From contig NZ_SOAY01000010.1 in NCBI RefSeq assembly GCF_004364165.1, positions 523,098 through 587,097 on the forward strand: a stretch of DNA of 64,000 bases. The letters run 5' to 3'. This DNA comes from Maribacter spongiicola. GTDB lineage: Bacteria; Bacteroidota; Bacteroidia; Flavobacteriales; Flavobacteriaceae. The notes under the pieces were generated by a model. The model was not told the origin of the DNA. It worked only from the letters and a program-made list of their open reading frames with translations, and did no database searches. Within the stretch, counting starts at the first letter, position 1; the number at the start of each line of letters is the position of its first letter. Position numbers and translations under genes: made by a program. This document shows positions 37,822 through 46,911 of this stretch, one piece after another.

Positions 37822-39360
37822 TTATTCGGAAGAGGTAGCGGTAAATTCTTTAATCGCTTTATTCGGTTCCATAATAGCATACCCTTCCCAGAATGTTGGA
37901 TCATATTTAGGCATGTAGATGGGTAGTATGGTATTATTTTCTGTAAATCCATCAAAAGTAGCCTGACTAATATTTTCTGATTCAAAAACGATTATTTCAT
38001 TTTTTACAACATTTATAAATACAAAATCCATATCTCCAGATAATTCGTTCTGCTTATTTCTACCTTTTACAATTCTATTTTTTTCAAATATCTTTAAAGG
38101 TCTTTTTATGCCAAAACGTTCGCCTATCTCAGATTCATAATAGTGTAAACTGTAATGCCCATTAGCACTTTTATTATAAATTATTTTTCCTTTAGATAAG
38201 TATTTATTGGTCGAGATTCCTAATAAACTAAACTTACTAACGGGTTTTACATTGCTGTAATCTATTTGTATTACAGCGAAATCGTCTGCATTGATATATA
38301 GTGTACCTTCAAAATCGGCTGATCCATCTGGTTTAAAAGAGATTACATACACAGCGTCATCGCCTAAATATGTGAATTCATTAAGCGTATAATTGTATTT
38401 TCTAGATTTGAGTATAAAATTAAGATCGCTACCATCTTGAGTAGGTAATCCATTTAATATGGAACCTAAATTGTTTCTTTTCCAAGATGCAAAGTTTTTT
38501 TGCCGTTCCTCTTTATCTTTTTTCTTTTTCTCGAGTTCTGCATTTAATGCAGCTACATCTGTTGAGTCTACGTCTTCTTTAAAAAGTTCATTGACTTCTT
38601 CAGCATCTATTTTAAAGGATAATAATCCGGATTTAATTTTAAAATATGATCCAGGCTTTACATTTTCTTTTAAGATGGAGTTAAATTTTTCTTCCATCTT
38701 TTCTTGATTAAGAGTGGTGTTTTTATCGTACAATTTAGACGCTTTCAACAAATCTAATTTTTGTGATTCTTTATCATAATTACCATATAAATCACCCACT
38801 AATTCTTGATAATAAGCATCATTTTTAGGTACAGTGGAAATGATGCTATCAATAAACTGTTGGTTTAAAACATCTATAGAAGATTTTTTAACCTTAAAAT
38901 TACTTTTGGTCCAACGGTCAAAATATGATGATCTATGAAACAACCGTTTTTTAGTGAGATTATTGGTATAGTTCTTTTCTAAATTATCCTCAACGAAATC
39001 CATTATCTCATCGGCCGTATAATTTTTGTTAGATACAATAACCTCTCGTAATTCAATCGATTTAGGCGCTAGTACTATTTTTGTAGTAGTAAATTCAGCA
39101 ATTGGTTTGGAAAGTGTTTTATAACCAATAGATGAAATAGTTAAGGAGTCAGACTCAGTAATAGTTTCGTTTAAAAAGAAGTTGAACTTACCTTCCTCAT
39201 TGGTAATAACACCTTTATCTTTTATTTGAATCGTTGCGAATGGTATGGGTTGTTGGCTAACACTATCAATAACAGTTGCACTTAGGCTTTGTGCATTGGC
39301 GTTAAATAGGTGGAAAATTAGAAATGTAAAAAAAGCTACAAGAGGTAATTTTTTGTTCAT
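37822..39360 (-). CDS. Carboxypeptidase-regulatory-like domain envelope protein
   Basis: 512 residues with a signal peptide (AFFTFLIFHLFNANAQ). A CarboxypepD_reg-like beta-sandwich occupies about 25-110 (SATVIDSVSQQPIPFATIQIKDKGVITNEEGKFNF), as at the front of TonB receptors, but no plug or barrel follows. A charged helical region (about 255-290) and a beta-rich C-terminal part (FTYLGDDAVYVISFKPDGSADFEGTLYINADDFAVIQIDY) come after it. Similar proteins are common and uncharacterised in Flavobacteriia. Probably periplasmic or outer-membrane associated. Confidence 0.8.
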   Translation of the reverse strand: MNKKLPLVAFFTFLIFHLFNANAQSLSATVIDSVSQQPIPFATIQIKDKGVITNEEGKFNFFLNETITESDSLTISSIGYKTLSKPIAEFTTTKIVLAPKSIELREVIVSNKNYTADEIMDFVEDNLEKNYTNNLTKKRLFHRSSYFDRWTKSNFKVKKSSIDVLNQQFIDSIISTVPKNDAYYQELVGDLYGNYDKESQKLDLLKASKLYDKNTTLNQEKMEEKFNSILKENVKPGSYFKIKSGLLSFKIDAEEVNELFKEDVDSTDVAALNAELEKKKKDKEERQKNFASWKRNNLGSILNGLPTQDGSDLNFILKSRKYNYTLNEFTYLGDDAVYVISFKPDGSADFEGTLYINADDFAVIQIDYSNVKPVSKFSLLGISTNKYLSKGKIIYNKSANGHYSLHYYESEIGERFGIKRPLKIFEKNRIVKGRNKQNELSGDMDFVFINVVKNEIIVFESENISQATFDGFTENNTILPIYMPKYDPTFWEGYAIMEPNKAIKEFTATSSE

Positions 39361-39392
39361 AGGTTCGATTATTCTTACGCAATCTAGACGAA

Positions 39393-39400
39393 CAAATGTA
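39393..39400 (-). promoter_or_regulatory. -7 box TACATTTG upstream of the 37822-39360 gene
   Basis: TAnnTTTG match, 32 bases before the ATG. Confidence 0.4.
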
Positions 39401-39465
39401 AGTAACGTTACAATTTTAGAAACTGTTAGGAACGTTTTAAATAAATATTAACAATAATCTAAACC

Positions 39466-39609
39466 CTAATGACAGCCGCAACCATCTTGACCACAGGCTT
39501 TTGAAGTCTCCTTTTTGCTAGACCAAATAGATTTTGGAATAAAAAATTTAGTAACTATATAACCAACAGAAATAGCTAAAGTGATGTAAACCAAGATGTG
39601 TTGTATCAT
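39466..39609 (-). CDS. FeoB-associated Cys-rich membrane protein
   Basis: 47 residues, reading MIQHILVYITLAISVGYIV at the start: one membrane helix (about 3-20), a basic linker with SSKKETS, and the tail CGQDGCGCH with three cysteines. This is the shape of the small FeoB-associated Cys-rich proteins (FeoC-like in position) of Bacteroidota. It begins 6 bases after the feoB stop on the same strand. It may aid FeoB assembly or bind iron; the role is not proven for the family. Confidence 0.85.
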   Translation of the reverse strand: MIQHILVYITLAISVGYIVTKFFIPKSIWSSKKETSKACGQDGCGCH

Positions 39610-39615
39610 GTGTTT

Positions 39616-41802
39616 TTATTTTAATAATTGATAGGCTATTAAAGCAACAATATAAGCAAATAGGCTCATAAATACTAGTTGTCCCGCAGGCCATTTCCAA
39701 GAATTCGTTTCTCTTTTTACTACAGCCAATGTACTCATACATTGCATGGCAAATGCATAAAATAGCAGTAGCGAAACACCAGATGCCAAATTAAACAGTG
39801 GTTTTTGTGTTCTAGGGTTTACCTCTGCGGCCATTCTATTTTTTATGGTCTCTTCCTCATCATTACCTACGCTGTAAATAGTAGCCAATGTGCCGACAAA
39901 AACTTCTCTAGCAGCAAATGAGGTGATAACGGCAATACCAATTTTCCAATCATAACCTAGTGGTCTTACAATAGGTTCTATTGCTTTACCCATATGGCCC
40001 ATATAAGAGTGCTCTAGTTTATACCCTGCTATTTCTTGCGCTAATGCGCGTTCTTCAAGTTCTTTTTGTTGGTCAGATGCATTTGGGTTGTTAATATCTA
40101 AACCATCTTGATGGGTGTCAAAATAAATTTCACTACTGGTACTGAAACCTTCTTGTTCTACGCGGTTGGTTACAATAGTCTCTGCATTTTTAAACTCGTC
40201 AGAAGATCCGTTAGAGCCTAAGAACCATAGAATTATTGAAATTGCCAAGATGATTTTACCTGCACCAAAAACAAAACTTTTAGTCTTTTCAAGAACGGTA
40301 TAGCCTACGTTTTTAAGCAATGGTAATTTGTAATTCGGCATTTCTACCACGAAAAAAGATTTGCTCTTGATCTTAAGTATTTTATTTAAGATTACTGCCG
40401 ATAGAATAGCAGCTCCAAAACCCATTAAGTACAATGACATTAAGGTTAGTGCTTTATAGCTTAAGCCTAAAAAGCTGCCTTCGGGTATGACCAAGGCTAT
40501 GATAATCAGGTATACGGGTAATCGTGCAGAACAGGTTGTAAACGGAGTTACTAATATGGTAATTAATCGTTCTTTCCAATTTTCAATGGTTCTGGTGGCC
40601 ATCACTGCAGGTATAGCACAAGCGGTACCCGAAATTAACGGAACAACACTTTTACCACTTAAACCGAACGGACGCATTATCCTATCCATTAAAAATACAA
40701 CCCTACTCATATAGCCTGTTTCTTCTAGCAAGGCAATGAATAAGAACAAAAATGCTATCTGTGGAATAAAAATGACTATACCACCAATACCAGATAAAAT
40801 GCCCTCTGCAATTAGGTTTGTGAAAACCCCTGGTGGCAATGTGTTTTTTACCCATTCTGTAGCTGATGCAAAAAAACCGTCAATAAGATCCATCGGGTAT
40901 TCGCTCCATCCATAAATGGCTTGAAATATGGTTAATAAAATTAGAAAGAATATAAGGTAGCCAAATACTTTATGTGTTAGCACCTTGTCTAAAGTTGCTC
41001 TAAAACCTTTGGCAGCATTAACGTCAACCTTATAGGTTTCTTTTAAAATTCCGTTTATAAACTGGTATCTTAAAATTGTTTCTTTCTGTTGAAGACGCTT
41101 TAATTCAGATTTAGATTTGGTGGCAAATGATGTGGCATCTTTAAATAATGTCTTTTCAAGAGGCATAAAATTGACATCTTGAGTAATAACCAGCCATAGT
41201 TTGTACACATCTTCTTTTGGGAAGGTGGTAGAAAGTTTCTCAAAATAATCGGGTGCAATTACAGAGATGTTTACATTTTGCGTTTTTGGTAAACTCTTAT
41301 AATCGGCAATTAATTCTCTTAGTTTTTCTATACCCGTTTCTTTACGGGTACTAACCAATGCAATTTTTGAGTTTAATTTTTTTTCTAGTAATTCTATATC
41401 TATGGTAATGCCTTTTCGAGACATACGGTCGGCCATGTTAATGACCAGTATAGTAGGTATTTTTAAATCTTTTATTTGTGTAAAAAGAAGAAGATTTCGC
41501 TTAAGGTTCTCAACATCAGAAACAACAATGGCAACATCTGGGTGGTCTTTGTCATTTTTATTAAGCAGCAACTCGACAGCAACACTTTCATCTAACGAAG
41601 TAGTATTTAAACTATAAGTACCAGGTAAATCTAAAATATGGGCTTTTACACCTCGTGGGAGTTTACAGATTCCTTCTTTTTTCTCAACGGTAATACCTGG
41701 GTAGTTACCTACTTTCTGGTTTAAGCCGGTAAGCTGATTAAAAACCGATGTTTTACCGGTGTTCGGGTTCCCGATAAGGGCTACATTGATTTGTTTGCTC
41801 AT
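39616..41802 (-). CDS. feoB: Ferrous iron transporter FeoB
   Basis: 728 residues. N-terminal GTPase domain with P-loop G11NPNTGKT18, switch/G3 DLPGTYSL (about 59-66) and G4 NMADR (about 122-126), a helical GDI-like linker, then the membrane part with two Gate motifs (SGTACAIPAVMATRTI about 395-410; FAAREVFVGTLA near 640). It imports Fe2+ across the inner membrane, driven or gated by GTP. The start overlaps the feoA stop as ATGA (41799-41802), so it is translationally coupled. Order feoA-feoB-Cys-rich peptide. Confidence 0.97.
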   Translation of the reverse strand: MSKQINVALIGNPNTGKTSVFNQLTGLNQKVGNYPGITVEKKEGICKLPRGVKAHILDLPGTYSLNTTSLDESVAVELLLNKNDKDHPDVAIVVSDVENLKRNLLLFTQIKDLKIPTILVINMADRMSRKGITIDIELLEKKLNSKIALVSTRKETGIEKLRELIADYKSLPKTQNVNISVIAPDYFEKLSTTFPKEDVYKLWLVITQDVNFMPLEKTLFKDATSFATKSKSELKRLQQKETILRYQFINGILKETYKVDVNAAKGFRATLDKVLTHKVFGYLIFFLILLTIFQAIYGWSEYPMDLIDGFFASATEWVKNTLPPGVFTNLIAEGILSGIGGIVIFIPQIAFLFLFIALLEETGYMSRVVFLMDRIMRPFGLSGKSVVPLISGTACAIPAVMATRTIENWKERLITILVTPFTTCSARLPVYLIIIALVIPEGSFLGLSYKALTLMSLYLMGFGAAILSAVILNKILKIKSKSFFVVEMPNYKLPLLKNVGYTVLEKTKSFVFGAGKIILAISIILWFLGSNGSSDEFKNAETIVTNRVEQEGFSTSSEIYFDTHQDGLDINNPNASDQQKELEERALAQEIAGYKLEHSYMGHMGKAIEPIVRPLGYDWKIGIAVITSFAAREVFVGTLATIYSVGNDEEETIKNRMAAEVNPRTQKPLFNLASGVSLLLFYAFAMQCMSTLAVVKRETNSWKWPAGQLVFMSLFAYIVALIAYQLLK

Positions 41803-42044
41803 ATAACCACATTATCTTCAATAATATCTAGTGCTATATGTAAAGCCATTTCTCTTCTTATGGCAATATGCGATCCGTTGACATTGATATATATGGGATC
41901 ATTTAAAGGAGCTACTTGCACTAATTCTACTATATTGCCAGGTAAACAACCTAGCTCAAGTAGCTTTATAGGTAGTAAGTTTTCGGTGAATTCTTTAATA
42001 ATTCCCCTTTGACCTCTTTTTAAATGTGCGACTGTAGTTTCCAA
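41799..42044 (-). CDS. feoA: Ferrous iron transport protein FeoA
   Basis: 81 residues, a small SH3-like protein: TTVAHLKRGQRGIIKEF, ELGCLPGNIVELVQVAPLNDPIYINVNG, then the conserved IAIRREMALHI. It acts with FeoB at the cytoplasmic face. The start codon is TTG at 42044: an in-frame stop lies just upstream and the sequence from there matches FeoA N-termini. It is coupled to feoB by ATGA overlap. Confidence 0.93.
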   Translation of the reverse strand: METTVAHLKRGQRGIIKEFTENLLPIKLLELGCLPGNIVELVQVAPLNDPIYINVNGSHIAIRREMALHIALDIIEDNVVI

Positions 42045-42070
42045 TCTTTATTTAGATTCATTATAAGTAA

Positions 42071-42078
42071 CAAAAGTA
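42071..42078 (-). promoter_or_regulatory. -7 box TACTTTTG for feoAB
   Basis: TAnnTTTG match with TTTC 19 bases upstream as a one-mismatch -33 element. The leader would be about 20 bases. I see no convincing Fur box. Confidence 0.5.
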
Positions 42079-42149
42079 AAGCAAATAATTCAATTAGGAA
42101 ATTAATACATCTTAAATCTAATGCTGCTGTACTGTCTTACTTTAAAGGT

Positions 42150-42833
42150 TTACTTGTTGTTTTCGTCGTAAGACTTTTTTAAAATTTCAATGTCGGCCAA
42201 AATCTTATCGATATCTTCTTTCTTGGTACCATCATAGAAACCCCGAATTCTCTTTTTCTTATCTACCAAAATAAAATTTTCGGTGTGTATCATATCAAAC
42301 GGTCCGCCATCACCATCGGTTTTTACTGCCAAATACGATTTACGGGCAAGTTCATAGATTTGTTTTTTATCACCCGTAACTAAATTCCATGTTGCATCGT
42401 CTACCCCTTTTTCTAGGGCATATTTCTTAAGTTGAGCTACAGAATCAATTTCTGGTGTTACCGAGTGTGATAATATCATTACATCAGAATCATTACCAAG
42501 GGCTTTTTGTAGATCGACCATATTCTTGGTCATTATGGGGCAAATAGTAGGGCAGGTGGTAAAGAAGAAATCGGCAACGTAAATTTTATCCTTATAATTA
42601 TCTTGAGTAATTGTTTCGCCATTTTGGTTGGTCAATGAGAAATCGGCGATAGTATGGTATTTTCTAACATGCTGGATCTCTTCAGCAACCAATTCTGCAT
42701 TTACCATAGCAGGCGAATATACCGGTAAAAGCTTTACAGGTTGTAAGGCATTATAGAAAAGATACATGATAACTGCAGAAATAGGCAGTAGTACGAGACC
42801 GAATAATTTGAATTTAGCGAAAAAAGAACGCAT
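42150..42833 (-). CDS. SCO1/SenC/PrrC-family copper chaperone
   Basis: 227 residues. N-terminal membrane anchor (LVLLPISAVIMYLFYNAL, about 13-30), then a thioredoxin-like fold with the copper ligands of the family: C-P-T-I-C in FFTTCPTICPIMTKNM (about 90-105) and the distal histidine in MIHTENFILVD. It delivers copper to the CuA site of cytochrome c oxidase subunit II from the periplasmic side. It is a single gene here, with no oxidase genes in the window. Confidence 0.93.
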   Translation of the reverse strand: MRSFFAKFKLFGLVLLPISAVIMYLFYNALQPVKLLPVYSPAMVNAELVAEEIQHVRKYHTIADFSLTNQNGETITQDNYKDKIYVADFFFTTCPTICPIMTKNMVDLQKALGNDSDVMILSHSVTPEIDSVAQLKKYALEKGVDDATWNLVTGDKKQIYELARKSYLAVKTDGDGGPFDMIHTENFILVDKKKRIRGFYDGTKKEDIDKILADIEILKKSYDENNK

Positions 42834-42845
42834 AAGAATTTTTTA

Positions 42846-42853
42846 CAAAGGTA
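42846..42853 (-). promoter_or_regulatory. -7 box TACCTTTG for the SCO gene
   Basis: TAnnTTTG match 12 bases before the ATG. Confidence 0.45.
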
Positions 42854-42960
42854 CGCTAGGGCTATTTGTTTTTCAAGTGAATTGACCCTAACAGCTAATA
42901 AATTATTCATAAAATACCACTCCCTCAGTGTGTTTCTTTTTTTTAGCGGTTGTAAAAATG

Positions 42961-42968
42961 TACTTTTG
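42961..42968 (+). promoter_or_regulatory. -7 box TACTTTTG for rseP
   Basis: TAnnTTTG match. It lies inside any longer reading of the gene and so supports translation from the ATG at 42996. Confidence 0.5.
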
Positions 42969-42995
42969 TGCGATTTTAATTTTCAGGAAAAAAGA

Positions 42996-44348
42996 ATGAG
43001 CCCCATTATAATAAAGACAATACAATTTTTTTTAAGCCTTTCTATACTTATAGTACTACACGAGTTAGGGCATTTTATACCAGCTAAATATTTTAAGACC
43101 AGAGTAGAGAAATTCTATTTGTTCTTTGATGTGAAATTTTCACTATTTAAAAAAAAGATAGGGGAGACCGAATACGGTATTGGATGGTTGCCTTTAGGTG
43201 GATATGTGAAAATATCTGGAATGATAGATGAAAGCATGGATAAAGAAGCCATGGCAGAAGAACCTAAGGAGTGGGAATTTAGAAGTAAACCGGCTTGGCA
43301 ACGTTTAATTATCATGTTAGGTGGTGTTACGGTTAATTTCGTTTTAGCAGTTATTATATTTATTGGTTTGGCTTACGCTTATGGTGAGCAATACATAGCA
43401 AACGATAGTTTAAAGGATGGTATCTGGGTAACTGATACTACATTGGGGGATGCCCTGGGTGTTCAGACTGGTGATAAAATTATAGCTGTAGATGACAAAA
43501 AAATAGTGTCTATATATACAATAGTTCCAGAAGTGGTTTATGGCGAAAGAATTACAATTGAACGTGATGGGAATATTATAGAAAAGGAAATTCCAGTTGA
43601 TTTTATTGAAACCATTTCTAATAATAAAGAGAATGCAAGATTCATTAGTCAAAGAAGCCCTTTCATAATAAATGCAATACCAGAGAATTCTCCTAATAAA
43701 GATACAGGATTTGAAAAAGGTGATGCTTTAATTGAAGTTGAAGGAAATACTGTTGAGTATTTAGATGAGGTAAGTCCTTTATTAGAAATCTATAAAGGGG
43801 AAACTGTAAATGTTGTAGTTAGAAGAAATGGTTCAAGTTTACCATTAGAAGCCAAGATATCTGATGAGGGTAAAATTGGCGTATCGTTGGGGTATGATAA
43901 TTTGGAAGATTATGAAAAAGAAGGTTATTTTCAAGTAAAGCAATTAGACTACACGTTCATAGAATCTATCCCGGCAGGATGGAATAAAGGAGTTAAAACC
44001 CTTACAGATTATATTAAGGGGATGAAGAAGATCTTCAATCCGGATACAGGTGCTTATAAAGAGGTAGGTGGTTTTGCAGCCATTGGTGGTATGTTTCCAG
44101 ATACCTGGAACTGGCCACAATTTTGGGCTACAACTGCGTTTATATCCATTATTCTAGCATTTATGAATATACTGCCAATACCTGCATTAGATGGCGGACA
44201 TGTTATGTTTTTGCTTTATGAAATGGTTACTGGTAGAAAGCCAAGCGATAAATTTTTAGAGTACGCACAAATCACCGGATTCTTTATTTTAATAGCCTTA
44301 TTACTGTTCGCAAATGGTAACGATTTGTATAAATGGATATTTAAATAA
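42996..44348 (+). CDS. rseP: RIP metalloprotease RseP (site-2 protease)
   Basis: 450 residues from ATG 42996, preceded by AGGAAAAAAG; the frame is open further upstream but the promoter box at 42961 and the hydrophobic first helix argue for this start. Zinc motif H22-E-L-G-H26 in TM1, second motif PIPALDGGHVMF near residue 410 (LDG ligand Asp), and two PDZ-like domains between (about 130-300, for example NAIPENSPNKDTGFEKGDALIEVEG). It cleaves membrane-bound anti-sigma factors or signal peptides within the membrane. Confidence 0.94.
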   Translation: MSPIIIKTIQFFLSLSILIVLHELGHFIPAKYFKTRVEKFYLFFDVKFSLFKKKIGETEYGIGWLPLGGYVKISGMIDESMDKEAMAEEPKEWEFRSKPAWQRLIIMLGGVTVNFVLAVIIFIGLAYAYGEQYIANDSLKDGIWVTDTTLGDALGVQTGDKIIAVDDKKIVSIYTIVPEVVYGERITIERDGNIIEKEIPVDFIETISNNKENARFISQRSPFIINAIPENSPNKDTGFEKGDALIEVEGNTVEYLDEVSPLLEIYKGETVNVVVRRNGSSLPLEAKISDEGKIGVSLGYDNLEDYEKEGYFQVKQLDYTFIESIPAGWNKGVKTLTDYIKGMKKIFNPDTGAYKEVGGFAAIGGMFPDTWNWPQFWATTAFISIILAFMNILPIPALDGGHVMFLLYEMVTGRKPSDKFLEYAQITGFFILIALLLFANGNDLYKWIFK

Positions 44349-44365
44349 AAAAAATAATTTATTTA

Positions 44366-44396
44366 TTTGGAGACTTTTAAAAAACCATTATATTTG
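44366..44396 (+). promoter_or_regulatory. Promoter of tRNA-Asn, TTTG-N19-TATATTTG
   Basis: Perfect Bacteroidetes housekeeping promoter: -33 TTTG at 44366-44369, exactly 19 bases, -7 TATATTTG at 44389-44396. The tRNA begins 76 bases downstream. Confidence 0.85.
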
Positions 44397-44471
44397 CACC
44401 CGCTTTAGGAAGCTAAAGCAATTAAGTATTGCAAAATACAAGTCAAAAAAAGACTTTAAAATAACATAAAT

Positions 44472-44545
44472 TCCTCCTTAGCTCAGTTGGTTAGAGCATC
44501 TGACTGTTAATCAGAGGGTCCTTGGTTCGAGCCCAAGAGGAGGAG
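44472..44545 (+). tRNA. tRNA-Asn (anticodon GTT)
   Basis: 74 bases with the full cloverleaf: acceptor TCCTCCT/AGGAGGA, D-loop TAGCTCAGTTGGTTAGAGCA, anticodon loop CTGTTAA with GTT, T-arm CTTGG-TTCGAGC-CCAAG and discriminator G. The CCA end is not encoded. Followed by a terminator at 44558-44590. Confidence 0.97.
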
Positions 44546-44557
44546 CAAAAAGCGAAA

Positions 44558-44590
44558 GCCTTATCAGAAATGATAAGGCCTTTTTGTTTT
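44558..44590 (+). terminator. Rho-independent terminator after tRNA-Asn
   Basis: Stem GCCTTATCA/TGATAAGGC (44558-44566 and 44571-44579), loop GAAA, followed by CTTTTTGTTTTT. Confidence 0.9.
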
Positions 44591-44785
44591 TAACCAATAC
44601 TAGTTAGGCTATATATAGGCTTTTATAAATTCTGCTTTATCTCATAAAATCAATACTTCAATTTAAAATCTAAAATTCGGTGCGCTATTCTGTATCCTGT
44701 TTATAATTTTAGACATCAGTGGTGTAAATAATGAAATGGAATTGCACTTTTTTAATTGGGAAAATTCATCGCCAATCTTTTTCAA

Positions 44786-44793
44786 TATCTTTG
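44786..44793 (+). promoter_or_regulatory. -7 box TATCTTTG for the acyl-CoA carboxylase operon
   Basis: TAnnTTTG match 32 bases before the biotin-carrier ATG at 44826. Confidence 0.4.
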
Positions 44794-44825
44794 GTAAACA
44801 CTCATACTGGTTTATAATATAAAAT

Positions 44826-45305
44826 ATGTCAAACTATTTAATTACCGTAAACGAAGAAGAACTACAAGTTACTAGTAGCGATGTCGATGCTTTAGATAGC
44901 ATAAATGTCGATGCAAAAAACCTTCATGTTTTAGATAATAATAGCGCTTTTCAAGTAGAGATTGTCCATTCCGATTTTTTGAACAAGACTATTTTATTGT
45001 CTATCAACGGAAATATGTATGATATAAAACTGGAAGATGAGTACGATCAGCAGGTCAAAAAAATGGGATTGCTGGCGTTTACGACTCAAAAACTAAATGA
45101 GGTAAAAGCACCAATGCCTGGGTTAATTGTTGATGTAATGGTTGAGGTAGGGCAAGTGATTGTAGCAGGTACTCCCTTATTGGTTTTGTCTGCAATGAAA
45201 ATGGAAAATATTATTCTTGCCCAAGGCGAGGGAGTTATTAAATCTATTGAGATTAAGAAAGACGATGCTGTAGAAAAAGGGCAGCTGATTATTGAAATGG
45301 AATAG
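44826..45305 (+). CDS. Biotin carboxyl carrier protein of acyl-CoA carboxylase
   Basis: 159 residues. The C-terminal biotinyl domain (about 90-159) carries the biotin attachment motif S-A-M-K125-M in VLSAMKMENIILAQGEG, with the flanking KAPMPGLIVDVMVEVGQVI hairpin. The N-terminal part (about 1-85) is the extra domain seen in carriers of propionyl-CoA or related carboxylases. It moves carboxyl-biotin between the biotin carboxylase (next gene) and the carboxyltransferase (third gene). Confidence 0.93.
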   Translation: MSNYLITVNEEELQVTSSDVDALDSINVDAKNLHVLDNNSAFQVEIVHSDFLNKTILLSINGNMYDIKLEDEYDQQVKKMGLLAFTTQKLNEVKAPMPGLIVDVMVEVGQVIVAGTPLLVLSAMKMENIILAQGEGVIKSIEIKKDDAVEKGQLIIEME

Positions 45306-45411
45306 AAAATAAATTAAGGTATCCTTATGGGATTTTAGAATATGAAAATTTTAAATATTCGAGAAAAGTTCCCATTAGTTAAATCTCTATTATCGAGTAA
45401 ATTAAGTTTTA

Positions 45412-46884
45412 ATGAAGAAAATACTAATAGCGAATAGAGGTGAAATAGCTTTACGAATAATGAAAACTGCTCAGAAAATGGGAATTAAAACAGTTGCCGT
45501 TTATTCAGAAGTCGATCGCCATTCGCCTCACGTAAAATTTGCCGATGAAGCAGTATTGTTAGGTCCTGCGCCATCATCAGAATCTTATCTGGTCATGGAG
45601 AAAGTTATCAATGCGGCAAAGACTACTGGAGCAGAGGGTATACACCCAGGTTACGGATTTCTAAGCGAAAATGCGGTATTCGCACAAATGGTTGAGGATA
45701 ATGGTTTTGTGTTTATTGGGCCCAAACCTCATGCCATTAAGGTTATGGGGAATAAGCTAGCGGCGAAAGAAGCGGTTCGTGATTATGATATTCCAATGGT
45801 GCCTGGTATTGAAGAGGCTATAACCGATGTTGCATTAGCTGAAAAAGTAGCGAAGCAAATAGGCTTTCCTATTTTAATAAAGGCTTCTGCAGGTGGTGGC
45901 GGTAAAGGTATGCGCGTTGTGGAAAACTTGAAAGATCTACCAGAACAAATGGATAGAGCTATCAGTGAAGCACTAGCTGCATTTGGTGATGGCTCTGTTT
46001 TTATAGAAAAGTACGTAGGCTCTCCCAGACATATAGAAATTCAAGTATTGGCCGATACGCATGGCAATACGGTTCATTTATTTGAACGGGAATGTAGTGT
46101 GCAAAGAAGGCATCAAAAAGTGGTGGAGGAAGCTCCGTCAGCAGTTTTGACTCCTGAAATTAGAAAAGCGATGGGTGAAGCTGCTATTAAAGTGGCAAAG
46201 GCGTGTGATTATGTAGGTGCTGGTACGGTGGAATTTTTACTTGATGAAAAGAAGAATTTTTATTTCTTAGAAATGAATACGAGGTTGCAGGTTGAGCATC
46301 CGGTGTCTGAGTTAATATCTGGTATTGATTTGGTAGAGCAACAAATAAAAGTAGCCCGTGGCGAAAAGTTGGCTTTTACCCAAGAGGATCTAAAAATAAC
46401 GGGTCATGCGCTTGAAGTTCGTGTGTATGCAGAAGATCCGTTGGCTAATTTTATGCCGAGTATCGGTACGTTATCTACTTATAAAACTCCTGTAGGAGAG
46501 GGTATTCGTGTTGATGATGGCTTCGAAGAAGGTATGGAGGTTCCCATTTATTATGATCCTATGATTTCTAAGTTGATTACCTATGGAAAAAATAGGGAAG
46601 AGGCTATTCAGTTAATGATAAAGGCTATTGATAATTATAAAGTAGAAGGTGTTGCAACAACTTTGTCTTTTGGCAAATTTGTATGTGAGCATGAGGCTTT
46701 TACATCAGGGAATTTCGATACACATTTTGTCAAAAACTACTATTCTCCAGAGCATTTAGAAAAGCAATATGCTGAAGAAAGAAGACTAGCGGCATTAGTT
46801 GCTTTAAAGCTGTATTTAGAAAATGATGCAATAGTAAAAATTCCAACGAAGGTTTCTTCGAATTGGAAGAAGAGTAGAGCTTAG
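45412..46884 (+). CDS. accC: Biotin carboxylase subunit of acyl-CoA carboxylase
   Basis: 490 residues: pre-ATP-grasp domain starting MKKILIANRGEIALRIMKTA, ATP-grasp with the glycine-rich loop KASAGGGGKGMRVV (about 160-175), the active-site segment EMNTRLQVEHPVSE (about 290-303), and the C-terminal domain with GHALEVRVYAEDP. It carboxylates the biotin carrier with bicarbonate and ATP. It is about 35 residues longer than E. coli AccC, with a C-terminal tail, as in the alpha subunits of propionyl-CoA carboxylases. The gap to the carrier gene is 106 bases. Confidence 0.95.
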   Translation: MKKILIANRGEIALRIMKTAQKMGIKTVAVYSEVDRHSPHVKFADEAVLLGPAPSSESYLVMEKVINAAKTTGAEGIHPGYGFLSENAVFAQMVEDNGFVFIGPKPHAIKVMGNKLAAKEAVRDYDIPMVPGIEEAITDVALAEKVAKQIGFPILIKASAGGGGKGMRVVENLKDLPEQMDRAISEALAAFGDGSVFIEKYVGSPRHIEIQVLADTHGNTVHLFERECSVQRRHQKVVEEAPSAVLTPEIRKAMGEAAIKVAKACDYVGAGTVEFLLDEKKNFYFLEMNTRLQVEHPVSELISGIDLVEQQIKVARGEKLAFTQEDLKITGHALEVRVYAEDPLANFMPSIGTLSTYKTPVGEGIRVDDGFEEGMEVPIYYDPMISKLITYGKNREEAIQLMIKAIDNYKVEGVATTLSFGKFVCEHEAFTSGNFDTHFVKNYYSPEHLEKQYAEERRLAALVALKLYLENDAIVKIPTKVSSNWKKSRA

Positions 46885-46911
46885 AATTGCAAATTGATTT
46901 GAAAAATTAGA

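Noticed and set aside
42882-42995. N-terminal extension of RseP
   Set aside because: It runs through the promoter box at 42961-42968; family proteins start directly with the first membrane helix holding HELGH.
45342-45437. Plus-strand 31-codon ORF (MKILNIREKFPLVKSLLSS...) overlapping the start of the biotin carboxylase gene
   Set aside because: Could be a leader peptide, but there is no attenuator hairpin, no codon run that would sense an amino acid, and the overlap is out of frame. Probably chance.
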